A DNA stretch of 64,000 nt from Microbulbifer agarilyticus S89 (GTDB lineage: Bacteria; Pseudomonadota; Gammaproteobacteria; Pseudomonadales; Cellvibrionaceae), in the NCBI RefSeq assembly GCF_000220505.1, contig NZ_AFPJ01000043.1:1-64000 (forward strand), read 5' to 3'. The notes under the pieces were generated by a model. It was given only the letters and a program-made list of their open reading frames with translations. It was not told where the DNA came from and did not search any database. A program made the position numbers and the translations under genes. Positions 33,792 through 42,644 of the stretch are shown in pieces (position 1 is the first letter of the stretch; the number at the start of each line of letters is the position of its first letter).

Positions 33792-33878
33792 TTTTCGAGC
33801 TGCCGGGCCTTGAATCCATACCGTGCTGCGCAGATAGTGGTGTGCAGTTATGCGACCGATATAGGGACATCACAGCCT

Positions 33879-34997
33879 TTGAAAGCCTATACCAAAGCAC
33901 CGCCTCTGCCAGTGGATCGAGCCCGTGCGCTGGTGCTGGCGCGCCAATTTGTGCAGCAGCCGTGGCCCGGCGATATCGCTGGCCTGATCGCCCATCTTGG
34001 CGCCTTGCAGCTGGATGCGATTCAGGTAATTACCCGTGCCCATTTGCACCAGTTGCATGTGCGCCTGCCCAAGCCTGATGAAACCAGGTTGATCCAGATG
34101 CTGGATAGCGCGGAGCGTGAACGCCGGGTATTCGAGTACTGGTCCCACGCCGCCGCCTATTTGCCCATGCAGAGCTATCGCTTTGCCCGCGTGCGTATGG
34201 ATCGTATTCGCGAAGGGCAGAAACACTGGTTCGAAAAAAACGCAAAGCTGTGCCGCTTTGTGTTGGACCGAATTCGTGCGGAGGGGCCGCTAAAGGCCAG
34301 TGACTTTGTGCGTACAAAAGGTGGCTGGTGGAGCTGGAGCGAGGAGAAGAAGGCGCTCGAACAGCTTTTCCATGAGGGCGAGTTGATGGTGAGCCACCGC
34401 GAGGGCTTTCAGAAGGTGTTTGACTTGCCCGAGCGCCTGCTGCCGTCGCAGGTCGAGACGACAGCGGCGAGCGAAGCAGAGTACGGCCGCCACCTTGTAC
34501 GTAGCTTTTTAAACGCCCAGGGAATTGGTCGGGCGACGGAAATGTCGTATTTACGTAAACATGACAAGCCGTTGATCAATGATGCCGTTGTGCAGATGAA
34601 AAGAACCGGGGAGCTGCTGGAGGTGGGCACGGAGCTGATGCTCGCCGAAGAGTTGGACTGCGAGCCACCGGTGGTGCCGCGCAAGGTGCGGCTGCTGTCC
34701 CCGTTCGATCCGCTGGTGTTGCAGCGCAAACGCCTGAAGCGTTTGTTTGATTTTGATTACCAGCTCGAGTGCTACGTACCCGCGGCCAAGCGCAGGTATG
34801 GCTATTTCTGCCTGCCGATTTTGTACCGGGATGGGTTTGCTGGTGTCGTTGATCTGAAGGCGGATCGCAGTGTGGGGCGTTTGCGGATTAAGGCGTTGCA
34901 CTGGCGAGAGCAACCGCGGGCAGGACTATTGTCCGGATTCAACAAGGCCCTCGCAGACTTCGCTCGTTTTCATGGGCTTGTCTCCGAGGGCCTGTAA
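33879..34997 (+). CDS. AlkX/YcaQ-like DNA glycosylase (winged-helix family)
   Basis: About 372 residues of the YcaQ/AlkX family (COG3214 type), HTH-fold glycosylases acting on alkylated bases and interstrand crosslinks. The family's catalytic Q-x-D appears as Gln44 and Asp46 in LQLDAIQV, and KGGWWSWSEEKKALEQL and the conserved LLSPFDPLV are present downstream. The start is uncertain. No ATG precedes the conserved region, the frame is open from a TTG at 33810, and I prefer the TTG at 33879 because it leaves room for a promoter after the divergent cyclase gene. Neither has a good ribosome binding site. Confidence 0.82.
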   Translation: MKAYTKAPPLPVDRARALVLARQFVQQPWPGDIAGLIAHLGALQLDAIQVITRAHLHQLHVRLPKPDETRLIQMLDSAERERRVFEYWSHAAAYLPMQSYRFARVRMDRIREGQKHWFEKNAKLCRFVLDRIRAEGPLKASDFVRTKGGWWSWSEEKKALEQLFHEGELMVSHREGFQKVFDLPERLLPSQVETTAASEAEYGRHLVRSFLNAQGIGRATEMSYLRKHDKPLINDAVVQMKRTGELLEVGTELMLAEELDCEPPVVPRKVRLLSPFDPLVLQRKRLKRLFDFDYQLECYVPAAKRRYGYFCLPILYRDGFAGVVDLKADRSVGRLRIKALHWREQPRAGLLSGFNKALADFARFHGLVSEGL

Positions 34998-35021
34998 ACC
35001 GAAATGGTTTTTCGTCGGTGA

Positions 35022-35678
35022 TTACACCTGAACCACCACATAGACCTCGCGGCCATCGCGCTGGGTCGGCATAAAGTAGTGGCCGCCGTAGCGGTAGTAC
35101 TGGATACCGTTGATTACCTCGGCGGTGTAGCCGACCGGCAGCTCGTTGACCACCTGACCCGGTGAGTAGGCGGAGTGTGTTGCCCCTACAGCTGGGGCTG
35201 CGGTTACGGTCGCGACCGGTGCTGGAACCACCACGTAGCGATTCATATGCGGACGCCACTGGTAATAGGAAGCCCCATACTGGTAGTAGGTGAGCCCGCC
35301 GATCTGCACGCGTACCGCACTGCCGGGCAGGGTCAGTACGGCCGCGCCCAGTGGCGCATCGACCACGACGAATCCGCGAGGTGCCGGGCGGTAGTAATAG
35401 CCACCGGAGTAGTAATAGGGCACCCCACCCACGGCGAGGTTTACGTAACCCGCCGGCAGGATCGGCACGGTCACTCCAACGCTGATGCGCGGCCCACGAA
35501 AACGGGGGCCCCAATAGCCGCGCCCGTACACTGGGCGGAACCGTGGTCCATAAGCCGGAAAATGGCCGTGGTGATGACCGCGGTGGCCTGGGTGCGCCTC
35601 CGCCGGTGCGGCAAATGCAAAGGAAAGCAGGGCCGCGAGACCAGCTCCCAGCAAAAGGTATTTAGCCGCTTGTTTCAT
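35022..35678 (-). CDS. DUF6515-like exported protein
   Basis: A 218-residue exported protein. A signal peptide ends near APAEAHPG, followed by a His/Arg/Gly/Tyr-rich stretch. The conserved part has a repeated pattern: GGVPYYYSGGYYYRP then VVVDAPLGAAVLTLPG, then GGLTYYQYGASYYQW, and a third unit NGIQYYRYGGHYFMPT. I recognise it as resembling DUF6515 proteins, whose function is not known to me. A paralogue lies at 41783-42418. It converges on the AlkX-like gene and lies upstream of nothing in its own direction, so it seems monocistronic. Confidence 0.72.
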   Translation of the reverse strand: MKQAAKYLLLGAGLAALLSFAFAAPAEAHPGHRGHHHGHFPAYGPRFRPVYGRGYWGPRFRGPRISVGVTVPILPAGYVNLAVGGVPYYYSGGYYYRPAPRGFVVVDAPLGAAVLTLPGSAVRVQIGGLTYYQYGASYYQWRPHMNRYVVVPAPVATVTAAPAVGATHSAYSPGQVVNELPVGYTAEVINGIQYYRYGGHYFMPTQRDGREVYVVVQV

Positions 35679-35780
35679 GAATTCCCCCGCGAGCGAGTAC
35701 TTACTATCTGTGCAAATAATAAACGCTTTTGGGGGTTCTTTCTAGCGAGCGATGGCGCGTCATGGTTAAGAATTGTCAGT

Positions 35781-36659
35781 TCAGCTGGCGTTCAGGTTAC
35801 GTTGGACTATGCCCATCAGCTTGTACAGCAGTTGCGCCGCGCCGAACTCGTAGGCGTGGAAGCCGCGAATGGGCGCGAATTCCAGCAGGTCAAAGCCAAT
35901 GATCTCACGCTGTTTGGCCACGGATTCAAACAGGTTCAAGGTCTGGTACCAGCCGAGACCACCGGGTACTGGGGTGCCGGTGGAGGGGAAGACCGATGGG
36001 TCCATGCCGTCGATGTCCAGGGTGAAGAACACTTTGCTGGGAAAATCCTGGGGCAGCTCGATGGATTGGATCTGGGTGGGTACCAGTTCGTGGGCGTCCA
36101 TGTAGCCCACGCCGTATTGTTTGCGTGCCTCGATTTCTTCTTCGCAGTAGGCGCGGATGCCTAGCTGATACAGAGGGATGCCCGCTTCGCACACCAGGCG
36201 CATGACACTGGCGTGACTGTGTTTGTGACCTTCGTATCGGTCCCGCAGGTCGGCGTGAGCATCGATCTGCACCACGCCGAAGTCTTTAATCCCTGCGTCG
36301 AGGTAGCCTTTGATAATGCCCCATGTGACCGAGTGTTCGCCGCCGATACCAACGGGCATTTTACCGAGCTGCAGAATTTCGCTGGTGGCTTTGGCAATGT
36401 TCTCCATTACCTGCTCTGCTGGGCCGTCAACATCCACCGCTTTGCGCGTGTAGATCCCGAGGTCACAGGGCGACGAAAAATTGTCGAAGGTCTCGAGCTG
36501 GTGGGATGCTTCAATGATTGCCGCTGGTCCTTTGCCGGTCCCGCCTCCGTAGGAGACGGTCTCCTCGTAGGGGATCGGTAGGATATGGAACAGTGCCTCT
36601 TCGGGTTTGGGTTGTTCGATTTCGGAGCCGAGGAAAATATTGGGATCTTCAGTATGCAT
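35781..36659 (-). CDS. speB: Agmatinase
   Basis: A 292-residue ureohydrolase converting agmatine to putrescine and urea. Manganese-binding motifs are visible in order: GIGGEHSVTWG, QIDAHADLRD and TLDIDGMDPS. The start is set at MHTEDPNIF (36659) because it leaves a normal N terminus; the ribosome binding site is poor. It is the last gene of a leftward polyamine block, separated from nspC by two hairpin repeats. With speA at the other end it supplies putrescine for the carboxyspermidine route. Confidence 0.93.
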   Translation of the reverse strand: MHTEDPNIFLGSEIEQPKPEEALFHILPIPYEETVSYGGGTGKGPAAIIEASHQLETFDNFSSPCDLGIYTRKAVDVDGPAEQVMENIAKATSEILQLGKMPVGIGGEHSVTWGIIKGYLDAGIKDFGVVQIDAHADLRDRYEGHKHSHASVMRLVCEAGIPLYQLGIRAYCEEEIEARKQYGVGYMDAHELVPTQIQSIELPQDFPSKVFFTLDIDGMDPSVFPSTGTPVPGGLGWYQTLNLFESVAKQREIIGFDLLEFAPIRGFHAYEFGAAQLLYKLMGIVQRNLNAS

Positions 36660-36730
36660 GAGATTTAGCCAGTGATTCTTGGTTTCACAGTTCCAGGTTG
36701 AGGGACCCATAAGGACGTTTTATGGCGGCC

Positions 36731-36834
36731 AAATGCTGGGGATCTATTTTCAAAACCGCTGTGAACCCATCCCTGGGCGCTGCGGCGGCGCCGTCCATGG
36801 CGCCGACGCTTTTGAAAATAGATCCCCAGCATTT
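36731..36834 (+). repeat. Covarying three-hairpin element, copy 5
   Basis: Perfect 25-bp arms (36731-36755 and 36810-36834) enclose hairpin 1 CCC-ATCCCT-GGG and hairpin 2 GGCGCC-GTCCAT-GGCGCC. ATGGCGGCC just before the left arm and CGCCTTCGCTTT after the right arm match the family boundaries. It lies upstream of speB. Confidence 0.88.
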
Positions 36835-36907
36835 CGCCTTCGCTTTACAGCCCAATACTTCGGAACCAAAAAAGTTGTTAATTGGCATTGAAGCCAAAAT
36901 CGAAGGG

Positions 36908-37012
36908 ATAGTGCCGGGTGCAGGTTTTTGGGAGCGTCGCAAACAGGATGTTTGCGCCGCAGCGCCCAGGGATGGGTTCACAGCGGTCCCAAAAACCTGC
37001 ACCCGGTGCTAT
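36908..37012 (-). repeat. Covarying three-hairpin element, copy 6 (reverse)
   Basis: Arms of 26 bases (36908-36933 and 36987-37012) pair with two positions that would be G-U in RNA. On the minus strand hairpin 1 is CCC-ATCCCT-GGG and hairpin 2 is GCAAAC-ATCCT-GTTTGC. It lies just past the nspC stop and faces copy 5. The 36835-36907 spacer holds nothing I recognise. Confidence 0.88.
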
Positions 37013-37054
37013 ACCGCCACGGCTCTGAGGTAGAGCAAATGCGAGGAAGCAACT

Positions 37055-38248
37055 TTATGACAGCCGCCCTTTGAAGTCCTCATAGCCAAACTCTCTGACC
37101 ATTCGGAGTTCATCCGTATCTGAATTCCACAGCGCAATCGAAGGCAGCGGAATTCCATTAAACGTGTTGGTTTTCACCATGGTGTAATACGCCATCTCCT
37201 CAAACACCAAACGGTCGCCGATATTCAATGGCTCGGCAAAACTGTATTCACCAATCCGATCCCCCGCGAGGCAGCTCTGTCCGCCCAGCAAATAGGCATG
37301 GGGCAATTCCTGCGGTAGGCTGGCACCGGTAATTTCCGGGCGGTAGGGCATTTCGATTACGTCGGGCATGTGGCAGGTCGCGGATACATCCAAAATCGCC
37401 TGTTGCTTGCCATTCCAGGTTAGATCGATAACTTCGCCCACCAGCACACCACAGAATAGGGCTACCGCTTCACCAGGCTCGAGATAAACCTGCACATTGT
37501 GTTTTTGCGAAAACCCCTTAACTGCGTCAATAAGTGCCTCCACCTGATAATCCCTGCGGGTAATATGGTGACCGCCGCCGAAGTTGATCCACTCCATCTG
37601 TGGGAGCAGATCGCCAAACTTTTCTTCCACCGCTGCAATCGTACGTTGCAGGGGTTCGAAGTCCTGCTCACACAAGGTATGGAAGTGCAGGCCGCTGATA
37701 CCCGTCAGGTCTTCCCCATCAAATAGTGAGCGTACGATACCGAGGCGCGAGCAGGGGGCACATGGGTCATAAATCGGGGTGTGGCCTTCCGAATGCTCCG
37801 GATTGATGCGCAGGCCAAAGCGCAACTCTGGCCGTTGCTGTTGTGCTTCGAGACACATGGCTTTGTAGCGTTGCCACTGCGAAAACGAGTTGAAGATAAC
37901 GTGGTGGGCAAACCCAAGGATTTCTTCCAGCTCCTGCTGTTTGTAGCCTGCGCTGAAGACATGCACTTCCTTGCCGAGATCCTTGCCGCCGTACTCCTCG
38001 AAGCCCAGTTTTGCCTCGTTAATGCCACTGGCACAGGTGCCGGACAGGTACTCGACAACAATGTGCCCGACGCTGAACATGGAGAAGGCTTTCAGTGCGG
38101 CGAGCACCTTGGCACCGCTGCGCTTCTGCACATCGGCCAGTACCTCGAGGTTGTCGCGCAGCGCAATCTCATCCACCACAAAGCAGGGGGTGGGCACCCG
38201 GCTGGGGTCGAATTCGCCAAAGTAGTCTCGACGGGGTGTCAGGTCCAT
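37055..38248 (-). CDS. nspC: Carboxynorspermidine/carboxyspermidine decarboxylase
   Basis: A 397-residue PLP enzyme of the alanine-racemase-fold decarboxylase group that removes CO2 from carboxyspermidine or carboxynorspermidine, giving spermidine or norspermidine. The cofactor lysine is Lys53 in LAALKAFSM. Also visible are the glycine-rich NFGGGHHIT, LEPGEA, and the active-site Cys region LLGGQSCLAGD. It lies 75 bases after the carboxyspermidine synthase gene on the same strand, so the two form the alternative spermidine pathway. Since putrescine-making genes are adjacent, spermidine is the likely product. Confidence 0.94.
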   Translation of the reverse strand: MDLTPRRDYFGEFDPSRVPTPCFVVDEIALRDNLEVLADVQKRSGAKVLAALKAFSMFSVGHIVVEYLSGTCASGINEAKLGFEEYGGKDLGKEVHVFSAGYKQQELEEILGFAHHVIFNSFSQWQRYKAMCLEAQQQRPELRFGLRINPEHSEGHTPIYDPCAPCSRLGIVRSLFDGEDLTGISGLHFHTLCEQDFEPLQRTIAAVEEKFGDLLPQMEWINFGGGHHITRRDYQVEALIDAVKGFSQKHNVQVYLEPGEAVALFCGVLVGEVIDLTWNGKQQAILDVSATCHMPDVIEMPYRPEITGASLPQELPHAYLLGGQSCLAGDRIGEYSFAEPLNIGDRLVFEEMAYYTMVKTNTFNGIPLPSIALWNSDTDELRMVREFGYEDFKGRLS

Positions 38249-38323
38249 AAATCAATTCTTGCGCTGGAGTGCGAGAGCCCCGGGCCACGCGAGTAGGCGC
38301 CCGGGCTTGCAGTGTTGTGTCTG

Positions 38324-39523
38324 TTACAGAAATGGTTTGTCGAGCCAGGTTTCCTGCCAGGGAAGCCCGTATTTGTTCAGGTCGTCCATAAATGGATCCG
38401 GATCCAGCTGTTCCATATTCCACACCCCGGGCTTCATCCACTTGCCTTCCATCATCATCTTGGCGCCGATCATGGCTGGTACGCCGGTGGTATAGGAAAT
38501 CGCCTGGGACTGAACTTCCTTGTACGCTTCTTCATGGTCGCAGATGTTGAAGACATAGTAGATCTTGTCATCTCCGCCGCCCTGCGGGGTACCCTTGATG
38601 ATGTTGCCGATACAGGTTTTGCCTTTGGTTAGGGGGCCCAGGCTCGCCGGATCCGGTAACAGCGCCTTGAGGAATTGGATGGGTACAATCTGTTGCCCCT
38701 GGAACTCCACTGGCTCAATGCTGGTCATGCCCACGTTTTGTAACACCTCCAGGTGCTTCAGGTAACTGGCACCGAAGGTCATCCAGAAACGCGCACGCTC
38801 GATCTCAGGATAATGCGTGGACAGTGATTCCAGTTCCTCGTGGTACAGCAGGTAGAGGTCTTTTTCACCAATACCTTCGGGAAATTCAAATACCCGCTTT
38901 TCTTCCATGGGTTTGGTGGTGACCCATTTACCATCTTCCCAGTAGCGGCCATTCGCGGTGATCTCGCGGATATTGATCTCCGGGTTGAAGTTGGTCGCAA
39001 ATGGCAGGCCGTGGTCACCCGCGTTGCAGTCGAGGATGTCCAGGGTCTTGATGCGGTCAAAGTGGTGCTTTTTCGCATAGGCGGTAAACACACTGGTCAC
39101 ACCCGGGTCGAAGCCACTGCCGAGCAATGCCATCAGGCCGGCTTTTTCAAAACGGTCCTGATAGGCCCACTGCCACTTGTATTCGAATTTTGCCTCTTCC
39201 GGTGGTTCGTAGTTGGCGGTGTCGAGGTAGTGCACACCGGTTTCGAGGCACGCGTCCATGATGTGCAAATCCTGGTAGGGAAGTGCCACATTGATGACCA
39301 TGTCCGGTTTGACTTTTTCGATCAGCGCGACCATTTCCCCAACGTTATCTGCATCGACTTCGGCAGTATCAATTTTCCGCGGCAGCATCTCTGCGATCTT
39401 GTCACACTTGGATTTGGTGCGGCTGGCGAGGGTAATATTTTCAAATACTTCTTCAACTTGTGCGCACTTGTGCGCGACTACCTGACCGACGCCGCCGGCG
39501 CCGACAATCAGAACGTTGGCCAT
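38324..39523 (-). CDS. Carboxynorspermidine/carboxyspermidine synthase (saccharopine dehydrogenase family)
   Basis: A 399-residue NADPH-dependent enzyme that reductively joins aspartate semialdehyde to putrescine or diaminopropane, forming carboxyspermidine or carboxynorspermidine. The N-terminal Rossmann motif VLIVGAGGVGQVVAH opens a saccharopine-dehydrogenase-like fold, and GSGFDPGVTSVF and NAGDHGLPFATN are typical of this family. AGGGAGAA upstream supports the ATG at 39523. It lies 38 bases after speA and 75 before nspC, so the three are probably one operon. Confidence 0.93.
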   Translation of the reverse strand: MANVLIVGAGGVGQVVAHKCAQVEEVFENITLASRTKSKCDKIAEMLPRKIDTAEVDADNVGEMVALIEKVKPDMVINVALPYQDLHIMDACLETGVHYLDTANYEPPEEAKFEYKWQWAYQDRFEKAGLMALLGSGFDPGVTSVFTAYAKKHHFDRIKTLDILDCNAGDHGLPFATNFNPEINIREITANGRYWEDGKWVTTKPMEEKRVFEFPEGIGEKDLYLLYHEELESLSTHYPEIERARFWMTFGASYLKHLEVLQNVGMTSIEPVEFQGQQIVPIQFLKALLPDPASLGPLTKGKTCIGNIIKGTPQGGGDDKIYYVFNICDHEEAYKEVQSQAISYTTGVPAMIGAKMMMEGKWMKPGVWNMEQLDPDPFMDDLNKYGLPWQETWLDKPFL

Positions 39524-39561
39524 TTCTTTCTCCCTGTTCCTGATAGTGGGAAAACCAAAAG

Positions 39562-41484
39562 TTACTTTTCGAAGTAGGTGTATCCGCTCATGCTGGCGGT
39601 ATACGTATGCAAAATATCTTTACGCTGTTGCGGGGTGATACGCTTCTCCTTGACCGCACGCTCCGCGAGTTTGCGGAAACGCTCGAACAAATCCTGCGGC
39701 GAATACTCCACATAACTCAGAACATCGGCGATGCTGTCGCCGTGAATTTCCCGGCTGTAATCGACTTGCCCGTCGTCATCAATGCGCACACTTACCACAT
39801 TGGTGTCGCCAAACAGATTGTGTAAGTCGCCAAGTGTCTCTTGATAGGCACCCACCAGAAAAGTGCCCAGAATATATTCTTCGCCGTCCTTCAATGGGTG
39901 CAGGGGGAGAGTCTTTCGCTCGCCCTGCCGGTCGATAAAGCGGTCGATCTTGCCGTCGCAATCACAGGTAATGTCTGCAATGATCGCCGAGCGCGTGGGT
40001 GCCTCATTCAGCCGGTGAACCGGTACCAGTGGGAACAGCTGCTCGATCGCCCAGATATCCGGCAGAGACTGAAAGACACTCATGTTCGCGTAATAAATGT
40101 CGGACAGAACCTCTGGCAGCAACTCGAGATCTGCCGGTATCTGGTCAACTTCATCGAGCAACTTGCGAATTTTCTGTGCGCACTGCAGGAACAGGTTTTC
40201 CGCCAGCGCGCGGTCGCGCAGGCTTACCTGGCCGTGCAGATACAGCGCGCGTATCTCATCGCGGTAGTAGAGCCCATCGTTGTAACTTTCCTGCAAATTT
40301 TTCGACGACACACTTTCCAGTGCTTCCTTCAAATTCTTCAGCATCAGATGTGCGTCGCTCGCGATGCGGTCATCTTCCAGTTCGATGGGTTCGAAGCTGG
40401 TGGTGTCGAGAATGTTGAAGAGCAGGACCGATGAATAGGCGACCGTCGCGCGACCAGACTCGGTGATGATGACCGGGTGCGTCACACCCTCGCTGTCGAG
40501 GGTCTCCATAATCGCTTCCACCACGTCCACACAGTACTCGTCAAGCGAGTAATTCTTGGAGTGGGTGTAGTTCGTCTTGGAGCCATCGTAGTCCACTGCG
40601 AGGCCGCCGCCGAGGTCCAGGTACCCCATGGCTGCGCCTTCTTCCACCAGGTCTGCGTAGTAGCGGCAAGCCTCCAGTACACCGGTACGAATATCACGGA
40701 TATTCGGCACCTGTGAACCCAGGTGGTAATGCAGTAGCCGCAGGCAATGCAGCATGTTGTGATCGCGCAACTTGTCGACCATTGCGATCAGATCGTTACT
40801 ACCCAGACCAAAAATACTGCGGTCACCACTGGTGGCATTCCAGTAGCCGCCCACCTTGCTTGCCAGTTTTACCCGCACACCGATATTAGGTTCAATGTTT
40901 TCCCGCTCCGCGCAGTGAATAATGGTGTCCACTTCCGAGGGTGTTTCCACCACGAAAAACACCTGCACACCAAGACGCTGGGCCTGTAGGCCGAGGTTGA
41001 TAAATTCCTCATCTTTATAGCCGTTGCAGACAATAAGCGCATCGGTATTGTCGAGAATCGACAGCGCGGCAATGAGCTCCGCCTTGCTGCCCGCTTCTAA
41101 CCCATGACCAAAGTTGCGCCCGGCGCGGGCAATTTCTTCAATCACTTGGCACTGCTGGTTGACCTTGATGGGAAACACGCCACGGAACACATTGTTGTAA
41201 CCACAGCTGTCGATCGCACTGCGAAAGGAGTTGTTGATGCGTGCGATCTGCGCGTCGAGCAAGTTTTCGAAGCGCACCAGCAGCGGCATACCTAATCCGC
41301 GCTCGGTGGCACCGTGGGCGATATCCAACAGCGATACTGCATGCAGGTCGCCGGCATCATTTTTCACTTCAACCGTGATTTCACCGCTTTGGTTCAGATT
41401 GAAGTAGCCAGCACCCCAGTTGCGGATGCCGTAGAGCTCTGCGGAGTCTTCGCAGGTCCAGTTGTCGATCTGTTGTTGCTTCAT
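39562..41484 (-). CDS. speA: Biosynthetic arginine decarboxylase
   Basis: A 640-residue PLP decarboxylase turning arginine into agmatine. The cofactor lysine is Lys107 in VFPIKVNQQ, with YHLGSQ, the glycine-rich DLGGGLAVDYDGS and the C-terminal active-site region DITCDCDGKID present. The length matches proteobacterial SpeA. It is the first gene of the leftward polyamine operon. The AT-rich 230 bases upstream probably hold the promoter, but I cannot fix its hexamers. Confidence 0.96.
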   Translation of the reverse strand: MKQQQIDNWTCEDSAELYGIRNWGAGYFNLNQSGEITVEVKNDAGDLHAVSLLDIAHGATERGLGMPLLVRFENLLDAQIARINNSFRSAIDSCGYNNVFRGVFPIKVNQQCQVIEEIARAGRNFGHGLEAGSKAELIAALSILDNTDALIVCNGYKDEEFINLGLQAQRLGVQVFFVVETPSEVDTIIHCAERENIEPNIGVRVKLASKVGGYWNATSGDRSIFGLGSNDLIAMVDKLRDHNMLHCLRLLHYHLGSQVPNIRDIRTGVLEACRYYADLVEEGAAMGYLDLGGGLAVDYDGSKTNYTHSKNYSLDEYCVDVVEAIMETLDSEGVTHPVIITESGRATVAYSSVLLFNILDTTSFEPIELEDDRIASDAHLMLKNLKEALESVSSKNLQESYNDGLYYRDEIRALYLHGQVSLRDRALAENLFLQCAQKIRKLLDEVDQIPADLELLPEVLSDIYYANMSVFQSLPDIWAIEQLFPLVPVHRLNEAPTRSAIIADITCDCDGKIDRFIDRQGERKTLPLHPLKDGEEYILGTFLVGAYQETLGDLHNLFGDTNVVSVRIDDDGQVDYSREIHGDSIADVLSYVEYSPQDLFERFRKLAERAVKEKRITPQQRKDILHTYTASMSGYTYFEK

Positions 41485-41713
41485 GGCGCCTGTTAACTTT
41501 GGGCAAATATTGGATGGAACCCGGTGCCGTATTCGGGGCGCGAATCTTGGGGTTTGATTGTGTGGAAATCAATAAGAAATGAAAAGAAATTGCGGATAAA
41601 TCAACAAGGTTAAAACTAAATTTTTATTCGGTTTTTTATTCACTTTTTGCATATCGCGCTTGAGTAGAATTCAAGCCGTCAGATCTGGCGCAAGCTGCCG
41701 AATTCGTAGCAAT

Positions 41714-41740
41714 AAAAAAGGCGACTCGAAAGAGTCGCCT
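41714..41740 (-). terminator. Intrinsic terminator of the His/Lys-rich protein gene
   Basis: AGGCGACTC and GAGTCGCCT form a perfect 9-bp stem. On the minus strand it runs into TTTTTT. It lies 43 bases past the stop of the leftward gene at 41783 and insulates it from speA. Confidence 0.9.
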
Positions 41741-41782
41741 GGGGAAGTAACCGAATATTAATTCGGTTGTTGGGGTTGGAAG

Positions 41783-42418
41783 TTAGAGAAAGCCCGGGTT
41801 GGCAACCACTACATATCCGTGGCGGTGATGGTCCCACTGGTAGTAGGTGTCGTAGGCAACAAAGTAATTCAGGCCGTTAAAGCTGACACTGTAGGCAGTG
41901 CCTGGCAGGGTGCGTACAAAGGCGCCGACTGGAGCCTGCGCTACGACATAACCGGCACCGTAAGGGCGGTAAAAAATACCATCGCTAAAGTAGTAACCCA
42001 GGCCGCCAAGGCTCAGACTCACATAGGAAGTGGGCAAACGCTTCCAGCGGTAACCATAGCCAAAGTGTGCCGGACGCCAGCGATGCTCGTGCGGGCGGTA
42101 ATGTGGCCGGTGATGTGGGCGATGATGCGGCTTGTAGTGTGGCTTGTGACGGGGCTTGTGGTGCCCACGGTAGTCCACATACTTGTAATCCTGATAGTAC
42201 TTGCGGTCGTGCTTGTGCGCCTTGCGCTCATGCCTACGCGCTTTGCGCTCGTGCTTGCGCGCCTGTTGTTCGTGTTTGTGTGCCTTGCGCTCGTGTTTAC
42301 GCGCCTGGTGCTTATGGTATTGCTTGTTGTCGTGGTGGCGATCGTCCCGGTCGGCAAGGGCGGGCACCGTCGTCAGTAACAAGCTGGCGGTGGCAAGCGC
42401 GGTGATCAGTACTTTCAT
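41783..42418 (-). CDS. Exported His/Lys-rich DUF6515-like protein
   Basis: A 211-residue exported protein. A signal peptide (MKVLITALATASLLL, ending PALAD) is followed by about 90 residues of charged tandem repeats, first the ARKHERKAHKHEQ type and then HKPHYKPHHRP. The C-terminal domain has GGLGYYFSDGIFYRPYG, VVAQAPVGAFVRTLPG and NGLNYFVAYDTYYQW, matching the domain of the protein at 35022-35678. GAGGAG seven bases upstream supports the ATG at 42418. The His-rich repeat suggests metal or polyanion binding, but this is inference. It diverges from panC. Confidence 0.75.
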   Translation of the reverse strand: MKVLITALATASLLLTTVPALADRDDRHHDNKQYHKHQARKHERKAHKHEQQARKHERKARRHERKAHKHDRKYYQDYKYVDYRGHHKPRHKPHYKPHHRPHHRPHYRPHEHRWRPAHFGYGYRWKRLPTSYVSLSLGGLGYYFSDGIFYRPYGAGYVVAQAPVGAFVRTLPGTAYSVSFNGLNYFVAYDTYYQWDHHRHGYVVVANPGFL

Positions 42419-42644
42419 GGTCATGCTCCTCAGCCATCCGTGTGGCTGACTCTGTGGCCCTATAAAAAGGCTTCTCGATAACGTGGGGGCCAGTTTGCCC
42501 TGCGTACACTGAATCTTTCCTGAACCGGCTGCCAAAAACGCTCCGGGCGACCAAAACCGAATGTGACCAATGCGTCCAGATTTGTTCGGGGTCCCTGCTG
42601 AAGGTAAGATGCCGCGCAACTAACCACTTGGCGGAACCCCGGCA

